DNA of 64,000 nt from Sphaerosporella brunnea (GCA_008704415.1 VXIS01000214.1:1-64000), one strand, 5' to 3'. Counted from the stretch's first letter, positions 1-11,063 are shown. The notes: generated by a model not told the origin, from the sequence alone. Numbers and translations: made by a program.

Positions 1-334
1 ACCGAAGCTTATCGCGGGTGCCGTCAAACATAGGCGCGTCCGGCAGCTTGTCACCTCGTGCTCCATGGTTCTCCGGTGCCGGCTGGCCCAGGAGGCGGGA
101 TATGATTTCTCGTTGACGGACCAGTTCTTGCTCGGCAGCGTCGGCTCGAGCGGTTTCTTCGGCCAAGGTAACGCCGTCGTCGGTGGGTGCAGGTGTATAG
201 TCAGGGGTACTGAGGACTTCGGTGCAGATCCTGTGGATATAGTCGAGAGGGTCGTTGTTTTCAAGATCGGTGAGAGCGCTGGCAGCCACGAGGCGTGCCC
301 AGAGGTCATCGGAGATAGCTTTGTATATCGGCAT
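1..334 (-). CDS. gypsy-type retrotransposon Gag, N-terminal part
   Basis: An open frame of about 111 codons starts at an ATG at 334-332 and runs without a stop off the left edge. The protein begins MPIYKAISDDLWARLVAASA, has an acidic, alanine-rich helical stretch, and reaches DAPMFDGTRDKLR near the edge. A proline/aspartate-rich segment followed by F-D/N-G-x-R-x-K-L-R is the usual start of the Gag core in fungal Ty3/gypsy elements, which packages element RNA in virus-like particles. Only the N-terminus is present, so protease, RT and integrase would lie outside the window. The LTR would be expected at higher coordinates, matching the CACGTGA-rich region at 335-635. The family call rests on the motif and layout, not on a search. 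Confidence 0.6.
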   Translation of the reverse strand, partial: MPIYKAISDDLWARLVAASALTDLENNDPLDYIHRICTEVLSTPDYTPAPTDDGVTLAEETARADAAEQELVRQREIISRLLGQPAPENHGARGDKLPDAPMFDGTRDKLR

Positions 335-635
335 GCTGTGTCGAGGTCGGGAGCAGGAGCAGGAGCTACGTAGGTTGGAGATAGTTCGACAGAACGTACT
401 GTAACGGGACAGGCGCGAGGAAACGTCCAAGGTACGTAGCTTTCGAGGCGAGGACCGGAGGCAGGAGGACAAGGACAAGAGGCAGAAGAAGACGAGACAA
501 GACAAGGTGGTTCCAGGTTACTAGGTTCGCTAGTATACAAGACGTTCTGTAAAGAAGAAAAGAAGAAAAGAAACAAAAACAAGTGAAACCTCGCCATTTA
601 TGCTTTCCCGTCACGTGACCGCACGTCACGTGACA
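335..635 (-). repeat. putative 5' LTR and leader of the gypsy-type element
   Basis: Read on the minus strand, this stretch starts TGTCACGTGACG, contains a second CACGTGA block, then a T/C-rich segment, and ends just before the Gag start. TG starts with CACGTGA palindromes are common in basidiomycete gypsy LTRs. I could not fix the inner LTR end or a primer-binding site, and the second LTR is outside the window, so the boundaries are tentative. Confidence 0.35.
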
Positions 636-717
636 CCCTAACCCTAGCGCCGAGCCACCCCTTAACCTTGAGCCGTGACAATCTTTATCAGGGCGGAGAA
701 ACTTAATCTTCTTAACG

Positions 718-1548
718 TTACATTGCGCTTTCAGTCCTTCCAACAGTAGATATGAAGATCGCACCTTTGTAAAGGACTAGAGCAAGAATTTTCCCAGATG
801 GACGAACAGTACTGAAATGCTGCGAAACAGGTGTCAACGGCAGGTCAGCATCGTTTTGTATGATATCCTGTTCGAGTGCTTCCGCCATCACATTACGAAG
901 GAGAATCTGTCTCCCAATGTTTATAACGTGCGTCATGCATCGCACCTGCGTATCTGTGTGGCTCATTTCGGATTGCAGCTTCTCCAAGCATTTGAACAAT
1001 ATATCGTTGATGGAATGCTTGTTTGCCGTGATAGCCTGTAGTGAATGCTCGATATTCCACTCCCGTAGCGTACTATGTACAACAGTAGCCAAATTTTCAC
1101 CAATATCAGGTCCTCTCAAACGTTTGAAGGCAATTGTGTTGATGTGGACTTCCCAGTTTCCATCAATCCAATGGCCAATTACTCCAAGGTACGGTATCTG
1201 ATATCCTGAGGTCGTTGCATCTATTGTAAGGCTTAATCGCTGTTTCCATTGGCTGACATGTACAGCAATGACTTCCTTGATATTTTGCGAAACTTTTTCT
1301 TTGATTTTTGCATCATCCCACTGCACTGTTTGCCAGAGAACCAGAGGAACGCGTGGATTAAGGTATGACACCAGGCGGTGAAACAATTTAAATTCCACAG
1401 TGCGGAAAGCTAACCTAGATTTTACGATAAACTTGGCAAGATGCTGGCAATACATCTTGGGGTTAAACTTCTCGCCTTGCGTCCTTCCTAGATTGGATTT
1501 TGTGGCTTTTGTCCAAGGAGTACTGGTAAACTTATCTGGTGTTTCCAA
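718..1548 (-). pseudogene. hAT-family transposase, RNase H core fragment
   Basis: The 276-codon frame carries hallmarks of the hAT catalytic core. LSLTIDATTSGYQIPYLGVI matches the first catalytic-aspartate strand. It is followed by a W...H..TIAF...L.G.D.G.N.A pattern and RCMTHVINIGRQ, resembling the C-x(2)-H-hNL helix of hAT proteins. Family members are usually 600-900 residues and end in a dimerisation domain with E-R-x-F-S, which is absent here. There is no zinc-finger BED domain upstream either. An overlapping minus-strand frame (1488-1838) may include part of the N-terminal region but is not convincing. A truncated, dead copy is the likely state. Confidence 0.65.
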
Positions 1549-1838
1549 GAAGAGATGTTTTCGAAGCTCTTGAATAATTTTTTTCTCTGAATGTTCATTG
1601 AACGGAACTTTCTTGTGCTTACCTTCAATATGTTGCTGAAACGCACTGGTGGTAGTGGATCAAGAGTCATACGGACCCCAACGCTTGTTGCAGCGGCAGC
1701 AGCGGAATAGTTCTGGAGGCTTGCCATTCGAGACTCCCCCGGTCCGTCAACGCTTGCGCCTGCGGGACGACGGTTGCTGACTAGGATGGACTGACTCTGT
1801 GTCACCAGCGGTTCCACTTGAGTCCAAATCTTTTGCAC

Positions 1839-2403
1839 TGCCAGTTACTTCTACTCCCTCTTTTGGAGGCTCTTGCTCACGAATTATGATCTTTCGCTTG
1901 TATAATAACGCTGTGTAAGGTGATTTCTTCTCTCCGCTGAGTGTACGCGCTCCCGCAGCAGCATGGAGGGTATTTGCGACTCCAGTTTTAGTATTTACTT
2001 AATTTCTAGCGAGGCACTCAACATTCGCATCCCAATTCCCAGCTAGCGTCTAGTAAAAAGCGCGCATGGCTTCGTCCTCATTCTGCGTACTAGAAGTGAT
2101 TGGCTGCGATGGTGTCTCAGCACCCAAGGCATTGGAAAGTGCGGGCATGAGTTACTCTTGTTGGGGGAGAGGCGTTCGGGTAGAATAGTTTAAGGTAAGT
2201 TAATTGGAAGCAAGGAAGGGTTAAGGACCCGAGGTCTATCTACCCAGCTGCACTCATCGGCACTCGTGCCTATGTACATTGGTTGTGTTGACTTGAGGTG
2301 GGGTTCGTCGCTGCACCCGGAAGCGGAGTATCAAAATTCTATCACAAAGCTCGAGCCTGAACTACTTTTGTTCGACCCAGCTCGAGCTTGAACAATTATA
2401 TTT
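1839..2403. other. intergenic, no gene recognised
   Basis: No convincing coding frame is seen. The stretch 2350-2395 holds GAGCTCG-type motifs like those in the subterminal regions of the hAT-like repeats elsewhere in the window, so it may contain the 5' end of the broken hAT copy. Confidence 0.4.
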
Positions 2404-2480
2404 CGAACCGGTAAACACCACCGTAAAACGCCACCGTAACACGCCACCGGTAAATGCCACACCTTTGCCCATTATAGGGA
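2404..2480. repeat. short CCACCGTAA-type repeat cluster
   Basis: Three spaced copies of a CGCCACCGTAA-like unit lie in this stretch and are followed by an ATTATAGGGATAG tail. The same words (CCACCGTAACACGCCACC) recur at 26808-26840 and more loosely at 27060-27085, so this is a dispersed short repeat, perhaps one end of a small transposon. Confidence 0.5.
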
Positions 2481-2741
2481 TAGATATGCTGCCGTCCTGC
2501 CAGGCCATGTTGCAAAGGACACACAACCACGGCAAAGGCGCGACATGAAGTCGCAACAGCACACAGCCGCAACAAAACCCCACACAACGCTATTCCAATT
2601 TCCAACTTCGCCCTGTGACAGTGTCCCACCCCTACGGTTGAGTTTCGCCAAAGCTGTCATACTCCATGTCTCTACACATCGCACAGACGCACACGCGGCA
2701 GAAAGAAGACCGAACAACAGTGAGGCAATTTCAATTACCGA

Positions 2742-3115
2742 CTACTGAAACTTGTTCTTGGGCGCCCAGCCCACGACGCCATTGCCGACAACGCGGCTCA
2801 GGTACCAATCCTCGTAGTCGTCGTTGAGGACCTCGGACTGCTGACCAACGTTGACGTTCAGCTGGGGTGGGAGCTTGTTCACGCACGCGAACGCGCAGGT
2901 GACGGTGAACGTGCCGATGCGGAGCGGCTGCGAGGCTCTGCTGCGTGGCGGCGTTGTCGGCGTCGGAGACGACGCCATTCGCGTTCAGGAACGCCAGCTC
3001 CTGTGGTATCCACATGTCAGGCGTGCTTGCGACGCGAGAGGGGGGGACTTACCGCGAGTAGGCGCTGTAGAGACGCCTTATAGAGGGAAGTGCTGTCAGG
3101 GGCGGGGTTGGCCAT
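2742..3115 (-). pseudogene. small SH3-domain protein gene with one frameshift
   Basis: Exon 1 (3115-3053) starts MANPAPDSTSLYKASLQRLL. A canonical intron (3052-3001, GTAAGT to CCACAG, 52 bases) follows. Exon 2 continues ELAFLNANGVVSDADN, the usual N-terminal helix of fungal SH3 adaptor proteins. After about 30 residues the sense frame shifts by one base, near 2915-2940. The rest reads as an SH3 domain: LNVNVGQQSEVL, then DWYLSRVVGNGVVGWAPKNK, with the conserved W, G-x-x-G-W and P-x-N positions, to a TAG at 2744-2742. SH3 domains bind proline-rich ligands in actin and endocytosis complexes. A sequencing error at the shift cannot be excluded. Confidence 0.65.
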
Positions 3116-3464
3116 CGTGGTTGTTGGTGGTCGGGAGAAGTGATGGATTCAAGGTGTAGAGCTAAGTGCGAGTTGCTGCTCCCTTAACAGGCAGAAACGA
3201 CTTTGTCAGTACACGAAATAGGGGATCATGGTGGATGCTCCATTTCTGAGATGCCAGGAGTGGGCCCTGGTAGCAGGGTGTGCTCGGTGGCATTACAAAG
3301 CTTGTTGTTGTAGATGTTGGTGCGCGCTGGATGCCGTGGGTAGTAGGTGGGTGTTGTTGGGTGGTGCATATCGTAGGTAGTAGGTGCCGCACAGCACACA
3401 TCGTGAAAACGACGGCGGCGCTGATGCTGCACGGGCGACCTGTTCGTCAGCCACCTCGGTACCA

Positions 3465-4119
3465 CTACCGGAGGCGCCACGAGCCTGGCACACCAAGCCG
3501 CCACGAGACGCCGTCGGCCGACCGGAGCGCGAAACATATCCGGAACCGGCGAATGGGGGGATCCAACCCGGGCGAGAGGAGGCGAAGGAGCGGCGGGGCA
3601 GATGACGTCGGAGGTAGAGGCGGCGGGGTAAGCGACGGCTGCAGAGGCGGAACCAAAGCCACCAGCAACGGCCTGCTCGAACAGAACTTCTCTCTCGCCG
3701 ATCGAAAATTCGCCGCATAGTTGGGGAGACGGGCGGTGTTGATGTCGAGTTTGGCTGCTTCGTGCGCTGCATTGTTACGGATGCGGCCAGCTTCCTCCTC
3801 AAGGAGCGCTCCCTTGGTGCGTATTGTAACGGCCGCCTTTGCCCGCTTCGCTTGGGCCCCCAGCTTCTCATCCACCTTCTTCTTGAGAAGAGGGTGGAGA
3901 GAGTGCAGAGCTGGGAGCCCAATGTCCGCAGTCTCAACCCAGCGTCTCTCTACAGCATCATTTTGCATCAGCGATGATGGCTATATCAAACAAGATGACT
4001 CGCAACGTACCCCCTGTTCGACAGCGTTCTTGAACCACTCGTCCGTCGTAAGCGTCTTGCAGGCTACCAAGCGCTCCACCGGTACTTGGCTCCACTTCGT
4101 GTGGTTGTTGAGATGATGA
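3465..4119 (-). pseudogene. coiled-coil and proline-rich protein of the R repeat family
   Basis: The minus strand reads as two exons. The upstream part (to 4011) includes VERLVACKTLTTDEWFKN. A likely intron (4010-3948, GTACGT donor) leads to RRWVETADIGLPALHSLHP, then LLKKKVDEKLGAQAKRAK and a charged helical segment with coiled-coil character. A proline-rich tail (PPLQPSLTPPPLPP) follows. The start is not visible. Copies A (DFGAVHALHSRLKKTVDEK near 24300) and B (29974-29642) encode related segments, so this is a repeated gene. A proline-rich tail next to an SH3 gene is suggestive, but their functional link is only an inference. No known family is recognised. Confidence 0.45.
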
Positions 4120-4760
4120 ATGGAAGGAGAAAAACAACGGTGCTGTCCCGCTGGCGCCGCAAGTGGGTTCGACGACGCGACGATTCATGCGCAATCCATT
4201 GCGGTCATCGGTGTTCGACAACGTGGGGACGCTTATCTCCTGGTATTGATTTTCGTTCGGTTTCTGGTAGAAATAGAGACGGGAAGGTAAGGGGTTCCGA
4301 CGGGAAATACATAGCCCTAACCTAACCCTTCGCCTTTGACAACTTTGATAGTGCAATGACGCGGTCGCCGTATGGTGTGTAATGACGTCTCTGCACCGAA
4401 GATGTGACACGCGTGAGTAGTGACGATGCTCACAATGGTTGCTTCACTGTTTATCACTCTGTACTCATTCGCGCCTTTCCGATACACAGCACAGCCCAGA
4501 CCGGGCCTTTTTGGCCGGCAATTGAGAACACTGGTGCTGATAGGGGAGCAGCCTCTCTGAGGCGGTTCGCCGCTCCCGCACGCGCTCTATTTATGACATC
4601 TAAACTGCCGTTCTCAGACAATATCAACACGGACTTCGGCTGCTCCGATGGGCAACAAGTAATGCTAAAGGAAAGCCCGGCACAATGACACTGACGGGGT
4701 CATCGAGTCGATCCTGTGATGGAGTGCTGGTCGTGATCCAGTCAGCGGAGGTCCGAATCA

Positions 4761-5404
4761 AAGCGGTGATCGAACGAGGGGCGTGATGGAAAGGTGCTTG
4801 GTGTGAAGTCGTAAATTCACCACTGATCTTGCAAGCCGGAGGTCATCGTCTGGACAGCTTTCCAACGCCATACAGCGATGTACCTTCGCGCATGCTCCCC
4901 GAGCTTCCCTGAGCTTCCCTGACCTCGCGTAGGGGCTCAAAAACAACAAGGGCCCTCAGTGGTGTGCTGGGGGTCTATTATGTGGAAGAACGGAGTGATC
5001 TCGCGCGGGCGCTCTCGTTGGGGAGGATTTTCTCTAAGCCCGGGTCATCCGGATACTTAAAAAATCGTCGAGTAGTAGGCATTTATAGAGGTTGGTGGAG
5101 ATGGGCGGTGATGGACGACCACACCCACAGCCGGCGTCCCCAGGTCGGAAATCAGAGAAAAACAAGCATCAAGCAGCCAAAGCAGATGCGCTCTACAATC
5201 CAGTGCATTCTGCTCTCAGCGTTCCCGCCCTTGCGTGCTGGCTTTCAAAAATCGCCTCTATGGCTTAGACCAGCAAAAACAAGCATGGCCCCGCTAGAGC
5301 CAGCTGCACATTCAAGGTTATAATGTCTGCACAGAGAGCTCAGATCAGACCCGAGTCCTCTTTCGTCATGACTTTCAGCAAAGACGCATAAACCTGAATC
5401 CACA
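4761..5404. other. intergenic, no gene recognised
   Basis: No supported coding region. The only local structure is a short direct repeat of GAGCTTCCCT at about 4900-4920. Confidence 0.4.
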
Positions 5405-5451
5405 ATGGCTGAGCGAGCTGCCTCCAAACCCGTATCCTACCTACACCAGCA

Positions 5452-6027
5452 ATGGGCAGAGCGAGCAAACGAACCCTACGTCTACGAAAAGCTGGTGCCA
5501 TTGGCGGCGCCCGGAAGCGCAGGCGTCTCAACCATCGCGAATCTCTCGGCGGCGATGGTGAATCTCACGGCCATGGCGGATCCCTCGGCGGTGATGGCGG
5601 TTCTCTCGGCGGCAACGGGGAATCTCGGGGCAATGCCGAGCCTGAACCATACGAAATTCTGGGAGCTAAAAGGGAGGTTTGGAGCAAGATCCAGAAGAGG
5701 AGGGAGGGAGGGGCGCAGAAGAGAGAAGGGAGGAAGACGAAGAGGAGGAGGAAGAGGAGAAGGAGAAGGAGGAGGAGGAGGGGGAGGACGAGGAGGAGGA
5801 GGGCAGGAGAAGGAGGAGCAAGAGGAGAAGGAGGATGCGGAAGCGGACACGGAAACAGGGGAAGAGGAAAGTGGAGGAGAACGAGAGAACGAGTATTCGG
5901 AGAATCTCGTTGCAGATATCTCCGTACGACCAAATCCTCAGGGCTCAGCGCAACCAGAAATTGCAACCGTGAGGGATCAGGACTGTCCTTGGGTAAGTGC
6001 TCGCCAGGCACAAATTCATCTGCTTAA
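5452..6027 (+). pseudogene. decayed first exon of a TA-target DDE transposase
   Basis: The frame begins MGRASKRTLRLRKAGAIGGA and continues RKRRRLN. This resembles the start of the intact transposase at 40396 (MGRLSKRTIVSQQATAIHKR then RRLAAAE), including spacing and basic cluster. A short glycine-rich repeat (GGDGES, GGNGES) follows, then a purine-rich tract where the intact protein has its acidic region. The second exon with the catalytic domain is not found downstream. An overlapping frame from 5405 is open as well, but it owes its openness to the purine tract. This is best read as a diverged remnant of a related transposon. Confidence is limited because only about 30 residues align. Confidence 0.4.
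5690..5870. repeat. polypurine GGA/GAA tract
   Basis: Nearly every base on the plus strand is A or G, in GGA, GAA and GAG runs with few interruptions, for about 180 bases. It makes several frames artificially open (Arg/Glu/Gly-rich on plus, Pro/Ser/Leu-rich on minus). Such tracts can form triplex DNA and expand by slippage. Confidence 0.8.
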
Positions 6028-6538
6028 ATCAGGAATTGCGGACATGAATAAATTGTGAGCCTCGCAACGAAGACAGCCCCCCGGCCACACAAAAACTTGG
6101 CAGCTACAAGTATTGGTGTGGATGCACATTCAGCTGATGCACATGGGACGAGCGGGGAAAAAGGCGATCCGGAAAGAGTTGTGTTTCACAGTAGCGGCGT
6201 ATTATGCCAAACCGGGTCGGATATCTCAACGAGTACGCTCGCGCCTAGAACCGGGGCTGCGCAGTCCAGATGGCCAGTTTGGAATTTAAGCCTCGTTTCA
6301 AAGTCGGGGTGGTCGGCCACTGCGGCCCGACCCATTCAGGCAACTGAGGTGTGGTGGCCGACCTCAACGTTTGGAGCCATTCAGGCTGGCGCTGAACTTC
6401 CCATTGAACCTGAACGGCCGCACGAGAAAAAAAATACTACCCCAGGTGCGGTTCTCGGCTTTGCTTCTACATCCACACACCGAACAAACAACCAAAACCA
6501 GCTGCTATCCAACCAAGCAAGACCATCTACCACAAAAA

Positions 6539-7093
6539 ATGGCTTCTATCGACGAAAGTGAGTTTGAACGAAAATACTGCCAAGGCTTGTTACTTTACTA
6601 ACCTGCCCCCCCAGACGAAGCCCAGCAGCCTCCCATCGATGATGACGAAATCCTCCAATACCTCCGGCCTGGAACATACCCAGTGCCCAATCTCAAAGTC
6701 CCACGTAAGACCCGCAGCAGCAAAGCGAATGGGCAAAAGGCGGTCGACGAGGCAAACGACCTGCTCCTCCGCACCCTACAATCGATCCACCCACCGGCAA
6801 ACGTATACAACTGGTGCGGCGGTGATATTTCCTACAAGACGCCCAGCGATTGGATGTTCCGTGGGGCCAGCACCCTGGCCATCATCTTCAGGCCCGAACT
6901 TTATCTCCCCCTGGCCGACAGGGAGGCCTTTGATCCAATCGACGACCTGCTGGATGGCCTTTGGGCCGCAAAGTTTGCCCAGGAGGAGCAGGTCGCTCAG
7001 GGCCAGTTGGAAGGATGGGCGCAAGGGCGATCCGTCCGAGCCAGCACTCGGCGCAGTGCGCCAACTGCTGGGTCGGGAAGGGGTGGAAATTAG
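6539..7093 (+). CDS. hypothetical protein, two exons, intact
   Basis: Exon 1 (6539-6557) encodes MASIDE from an ATG in an A-rich context. A 57-base intron (6558-6614, GTGAGT to CCCCAG) follows. Exon 2 (6615-7093) gives a continuous frame of about 160 residues to a TAG at 7091. Features include an acidic start (PPIDDDEILQYLRPG), a basic segment (KVPRKTRSSKANGQKA), then NVYNWCGGDISYKTP and FRPELYLPLADREAF, and a low-complexity Arg/Ser/Gly tail. There is no signal peptide or transmembrane helix. No family is recognised, but the clean intron and strong codon structure make a real gene likely. It lies among repeats with no partner gene. Confidence 0.7.
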
Positions 7094-9604
7094 GTTTCTA
7101 GGAGGGGTATCGGGGTACTTTCGACAAGCATGTAACATAGAAATAACACAATTGTTTTTGTTTTTGCCACCACCTCCAAGCCTCAAGCATCACATCTTGT
7201 CTTACGCTCGACACCCACACCTCAATGTTGGAAACCGGCTTTCTAGGCATGGACAAGGATGAGTGAGAAGCAGGGCTGCCAATAGACCAGCCAGTCCGGC
7301 TTTCGGCGAGGTCTGAACCGGTTTGAACTAAACGGGCTTTTCAAATTGATGACAGGTTGGACCAGGCATTTTGGACCGAGATCCAGGTGCCCACGGGCGC
7401 CGGATGGGCTGCGTGACATGCAGGCGCCCCCTGGCCCGCCAGGCACCCGAACTATCCACCATTGTTTTAAATATCACAACAACCCGAGGCAACGTCAAAC
7501 TGAGTCCCCCACAACCTGCAATCATTCCATCCAAAAACCACCAGTCATTCCATCTCCGCTGCCCGAGTTTCCACATTTCCCTCGCGGAAATGAGACCGCC
7601 ACAGGAATACGCCCTCGGTGACCAGGGAAACAGCACGGCACACAAACACCCGTAGAAGGTGTCCCGGAATACCGCTAACAGACCAGGGATTCCGGGGTTA
7701 AGGTATACTTTGCATGGGCTGCCTGCCATTTATCCAGATTTGCAGGAGCAAGCGTCTGCAGACCACTCTTACACTTCATTTGACATCTCGACATCGTCCA
7801 AACGTCAACGAAAGTAAAGAACAAATCAAAAATTGCGACGCCGAAAGATCCTAAGACCCTTCGTAGACACACCGGCTCCCTATGTGCAATGAGAGTTGGC
7901 ATTTCCAGAGCTTGGTAATGTGGGAGCTACCAGGTCGCATCAAGGTAAGTATGGGAAAAGGAAAAGGAGGAAAAAGGGAGAAAGACGGGTTTATATAGTC
8001 ATTTGAGGCTTGGCATGACTCACTGGATGTCACTCAAATATTGCATTTGTTTCGACAAAACCTTTAGATTGCGGAAGGGGTCATCAAATTTTTCAAATTT
8101 TGGACTGCACTCCAAAACATGAAAGGAATACTTTCTCCCCATTTCCCGCGTTTCTCTACAATGATGTGAACGCTTGCAGTGCAGGGCATCACTGCTGTAA
8201 CATCACCAAGGTAATGAGGATCGCACATGCACGCTGTTACCGCACTGCCGATGTGGATTCTTTGTGGTTTCCAGGAAACCAGACGCGGGATGTGGCAAAG
8301 GTGCCCTGGAAACAGCGTCGCTGATTATCCACGGAAAGAAACGAGTCTGAAAGGTGTAGCTGAGCTACAAAGCCGGGTAGGGATAGGTTCGACGCACCCC
8401 AGTGCAATAAGTAGTTGCAGCATGAAACGTGGAGACAGTCGACGAGAACAACTGCAGCGAAGGAGACCACCTTTCCCTGTGCTCTCCTCGCCGGCTGTTC
8501 GCACCTGCGCGAGTTGTGTCCGGCCTATGTCGAGCATGCAGTGCTGTCACAAGAGTCGTCGCAAGGATAGTACGAGGGTAGCTCCGCTGGGCATTGAACT
8601 ACGGTGCACAGAGACTGTTCTCAAGTCACAGCCCTGTCTGGCAAGAGAGAGCAGAGGAGGAACGAAGGATTTTGGTCTTATTTAGGAGGGCAGTGACGGG
8701 GACCGGCCCACGACTAGGGGAAGCAACCGCATGACAGCTTCACTGCTCCCGAAATCACCAACCACGGACCACTCCACCTTGACAGGTACTCACTACGCCG
8801 CAACCTCCTCTCATTTTGGAACCAGATATACCACACGATGCGAAACTGAAGGTCTTGGAGGGATATTAGGTTTCACTCCGCGGTCAGGATCATGTGTTGA
8901 CGACCGATGCAGTGCGTTTGGGCTCATAACCGTTAAAGGCGCAAAGATACAGGCTTCCCAGCTCTTCACTCTCAACTACCACCCATTACAGAGAAGCCGA
9001 TCATCGAAAGCGCAATGCTGAGTAGACACAGTCTCTCCCCTCACCATCGCCACCGCTGACCCAGGGCAGTACTTTTTCGATGCTGGACAACGTCTACGCA
9101 GCTGCAAGCCCCAATGCGTGAACTAACACGTGCGAAGACAGTGCACAGGATCAAGAAACGGCGACGCCACCGCCGACGGATTGCTCCAGCGCCACGAAAG
9201 CCATGTTGCGAACAGGATTTGCAACTCTTCGGCATGAATATGCACGCCGTGGTCCCGGACACCCGTGAGATCCCTAGCGAGCTCAACGCGGCAGGATGTC
9301 AGCAAGCAGCGGGCTTCAGGAAGCCCGATATTTTGCTGCGTCTATCGCTGCCCGTAGTGAGACACTATAGCCTACAACATACAGAATACACAACGTAACA
9401 CAACAATAGTGACCCTTGTTTTCAAATTGAGAATTGTGTGGCAATGAAACACAGGGCCTCGCGAACGTGACAGAAAAGATGAGATCCCTGCACGAAGATA
9501 TATCGATAAGGCCGGCAAAGATCAGCAGCTGAATGTCATGACTTTGGAGGAGTATGCGACCGAGTGGTACAATGTGACGAGACGGCCAATCGGTCATGCC
9601 ATTG
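7094..9604. other. long intergenic stretch, no gene recognised
   Basis: Only short, uncharacteristic frames occur, and none has intron signals, domain motifs or a paralogue in the window. I see no RNA gene or transposon terminus here. Confidence 0.4.
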
Positions 9605-10170
9605 AGCGCAGATCTGTCTGTTGATCACGAAGCTCCGTCCTCGTCTCTGGCTGTTGATCAAGAAGCTCCGTTCTCGTGTCCGTCCTCGTGTGTCTGTTTG
9701 GATAAAGAAGCTCCGTCCTCGCCTCTGTTCTCGTCTCTGGCTGTTGATGAACAAGATCCGTCCTCTCTCTGACTGTTGATCATGAAGATCCGTCCTCGTC
9801 TCCGTCCTCGTCTCTCTCTTTGGGTAAAGAATTTCCGTTCTTGTGTCCGTCCCCGCCTCTGTCTGTTCATAAAGAAGCTCACTCCTCGTCTCAGTTCTCG
9901 TCTCTGTCTGTGGATAGAGAAGCTCCGTCCTCGTCTCTGGCTTTGGATAATGAAGCTCCGTCCTCGTCTCTAAAGAAGCTCCGCCCTGGTCTCTAAAGAA
10001 GCTCCGTCCTCGTCTCTGTCTGTGGATAAAGAAGCTCCGTCTTCGTCTCTGGCTTTGGATAATGAAGCTGCGTCCCTCTGTATGTGGATAAAGAAGCTCC
10101 GTCCTCGTCTCTGGCTTTGGATAATGAAGGTCTGTCCCCGTCTCTGTCTGTTGATAAAGAAGCTCACTCC
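9605..10170. repeat. minisatellite, GAAGCTCCGTCCTCGTCTCTG units
   Basis: A direct-repeat array of roughly 14 diverged units built on AAGAAGCTCCGTCCTCGTCT, alternating with GGCTTTGGATAATGAAG or TCTGTGGATAAAGAAG linkers (units about 40-48 bases). On the minus strand the array lies in an open 215-codon frame (10183-9536) whose protein is repeats of ETRTELLYPQ. The repeat period explains the openness. I do not call it a gene, because non-repeat flanks show no coding signal. Confidence 0.8.
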
Positions 10171-10734
10171 TTGTCTCAGGCATTTACTCCTGGCATCGAA
10201 ACTCGGGGCACGGGATGAGACTGCGTCGTTCGCTTGGGCTTTGATAGGACTTCTGCAGAGTACGTATGACTCGGAACGTGGGTGTGTGTTCTGGCCGCCC
10301 ACCTTTCTACCTTGCATCGGTGTTAGGATCACTACCATGTTTTACTGTCATCGCACAGGACCTGTTTCTTCACATCATGAGCCCTGACGTTATCAAGATC
10401 TGTTACTGCTGGACGACTAGAAAAACGCTCTTCCCACGTCATTGCGCCGAATTGACCGAGTGAAGGGAAAACATTTTCGAACCCGACTCAAGACGGAGCG
10501 AGAAATTTGAAATATGTCTGTTTGCTTGAACGAGTTACACGATGTTGAACAGGAGCGGCAACCCGGCAGTAACACACTGCTGCCGTGCGTTAATTTATTT
10601 AACTGAAAAGCACAGACAGTGACACAGCGGACGCCGGGCATCATTACTGGTAACCTTCTTTAGACAACACCAGAATCACTTCCAGTAACAGCGTATCAAG
10701 TCAACGTTTTCGGGCGCTATCAAGCAGCCCACGA

Positions 10735-11063
10735 CCGTGTCGTTGGCATGCTGTGAAGGCATTCTTTGAATCAATGGCAGGATACATATGTACGAGTTGT
10801 CCTCTTGATACCCGTCCTAGATGTTATGGAGACTACCATATCGGTAACTCGATGTGCGCATACTGGGATACAGATCATGCTGGCGACGCCGATGGAGCCC
10901 AATTGGATACGGAATGGTTCTTTGACAGCGAAGGTGCAGTTCTGATGTTGTGCTCACTGAATGAACGTTGGCAGCCGATTTTACAATGAGGTAGAGATCA
11001 TAACGGAATCTGAGGTCGTTAAGCATACCTTCGGCGTTGACGGTGTAGAGACCAAAACCTAGG
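10735..11063 (+). pseudogene. Ty1/copia RNase H remnant
   Basis: The frame from about 10753 contains CAYWDTDHAGDADGAQLDTE and W-F-F-D-S-E-G-A, matching the copia RNase H pattern G-Y-x-DADxAGD-x-D-x-x-x-S-T...G-A. Just before it, HAVKAFFESMAG resembles the H-W-x-AVKR-hh-R-YL-x-G motif. After the stop at 10987, a one-base shift gives EVEIITESEVVK, matching TEAEYhALSEAVK. Order and spacing fit the C-terminal end of a copia polyprotein with at least one frameshift. RT, integrase and LTRs are not seen. Confidence 0.6.

Larger units (their letters stand above)
2540..4760. repeat. copy R0 of a repeat family also present in segments A and B
   Basis: Blocks here match both tandem segments further right. 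They include the GTTCCAA-x-TTGCGCC-like block near 2600 (24815 and 29308), the coiled-coil coding block near 3800-3900 (24290 and 29800), and the block from about 4300 to 4730 beginning with CAGCCCTAACCT-type sequence (25108 and 30022). The order is the same in all three, but similarity to R0 is clearly lower than that between A and B. R0 is therefore an older, diverged copy. Confidence 0.6.

Noticed and set aside
65..373. Plus-strand frame at the left edge
   Set aside because: It is antisense to the Gag-like frame, which has the better protein character and a matching family motif.
4310..4332. CCCTAACCTAACCC as a telomere relic
   Set aside because: The same block, with changes, sits at 25108 and 30022 as part of the R repeat family, so it is repeat sequence rather than telomeric DNA.
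5482..6011. Proline/leucine-rich minus-strand frames and extra plus-strand frames over the purine tract
   Set aside because: Openness comes from the GGA/GAA tract, where stops are rare in most frames. There are no motifs.
9605..10170. CRISPR-like array
   Set aside because: The units are contiguous and diverged without unique spacers of constant length, and the organism is a eukaryote.
9536..10183. 215-codon minus-strand open frame
   Set aside because: It coincides with a minisatellite whose unit lacks stops in that frame. The non-repeat ends have no coding character.
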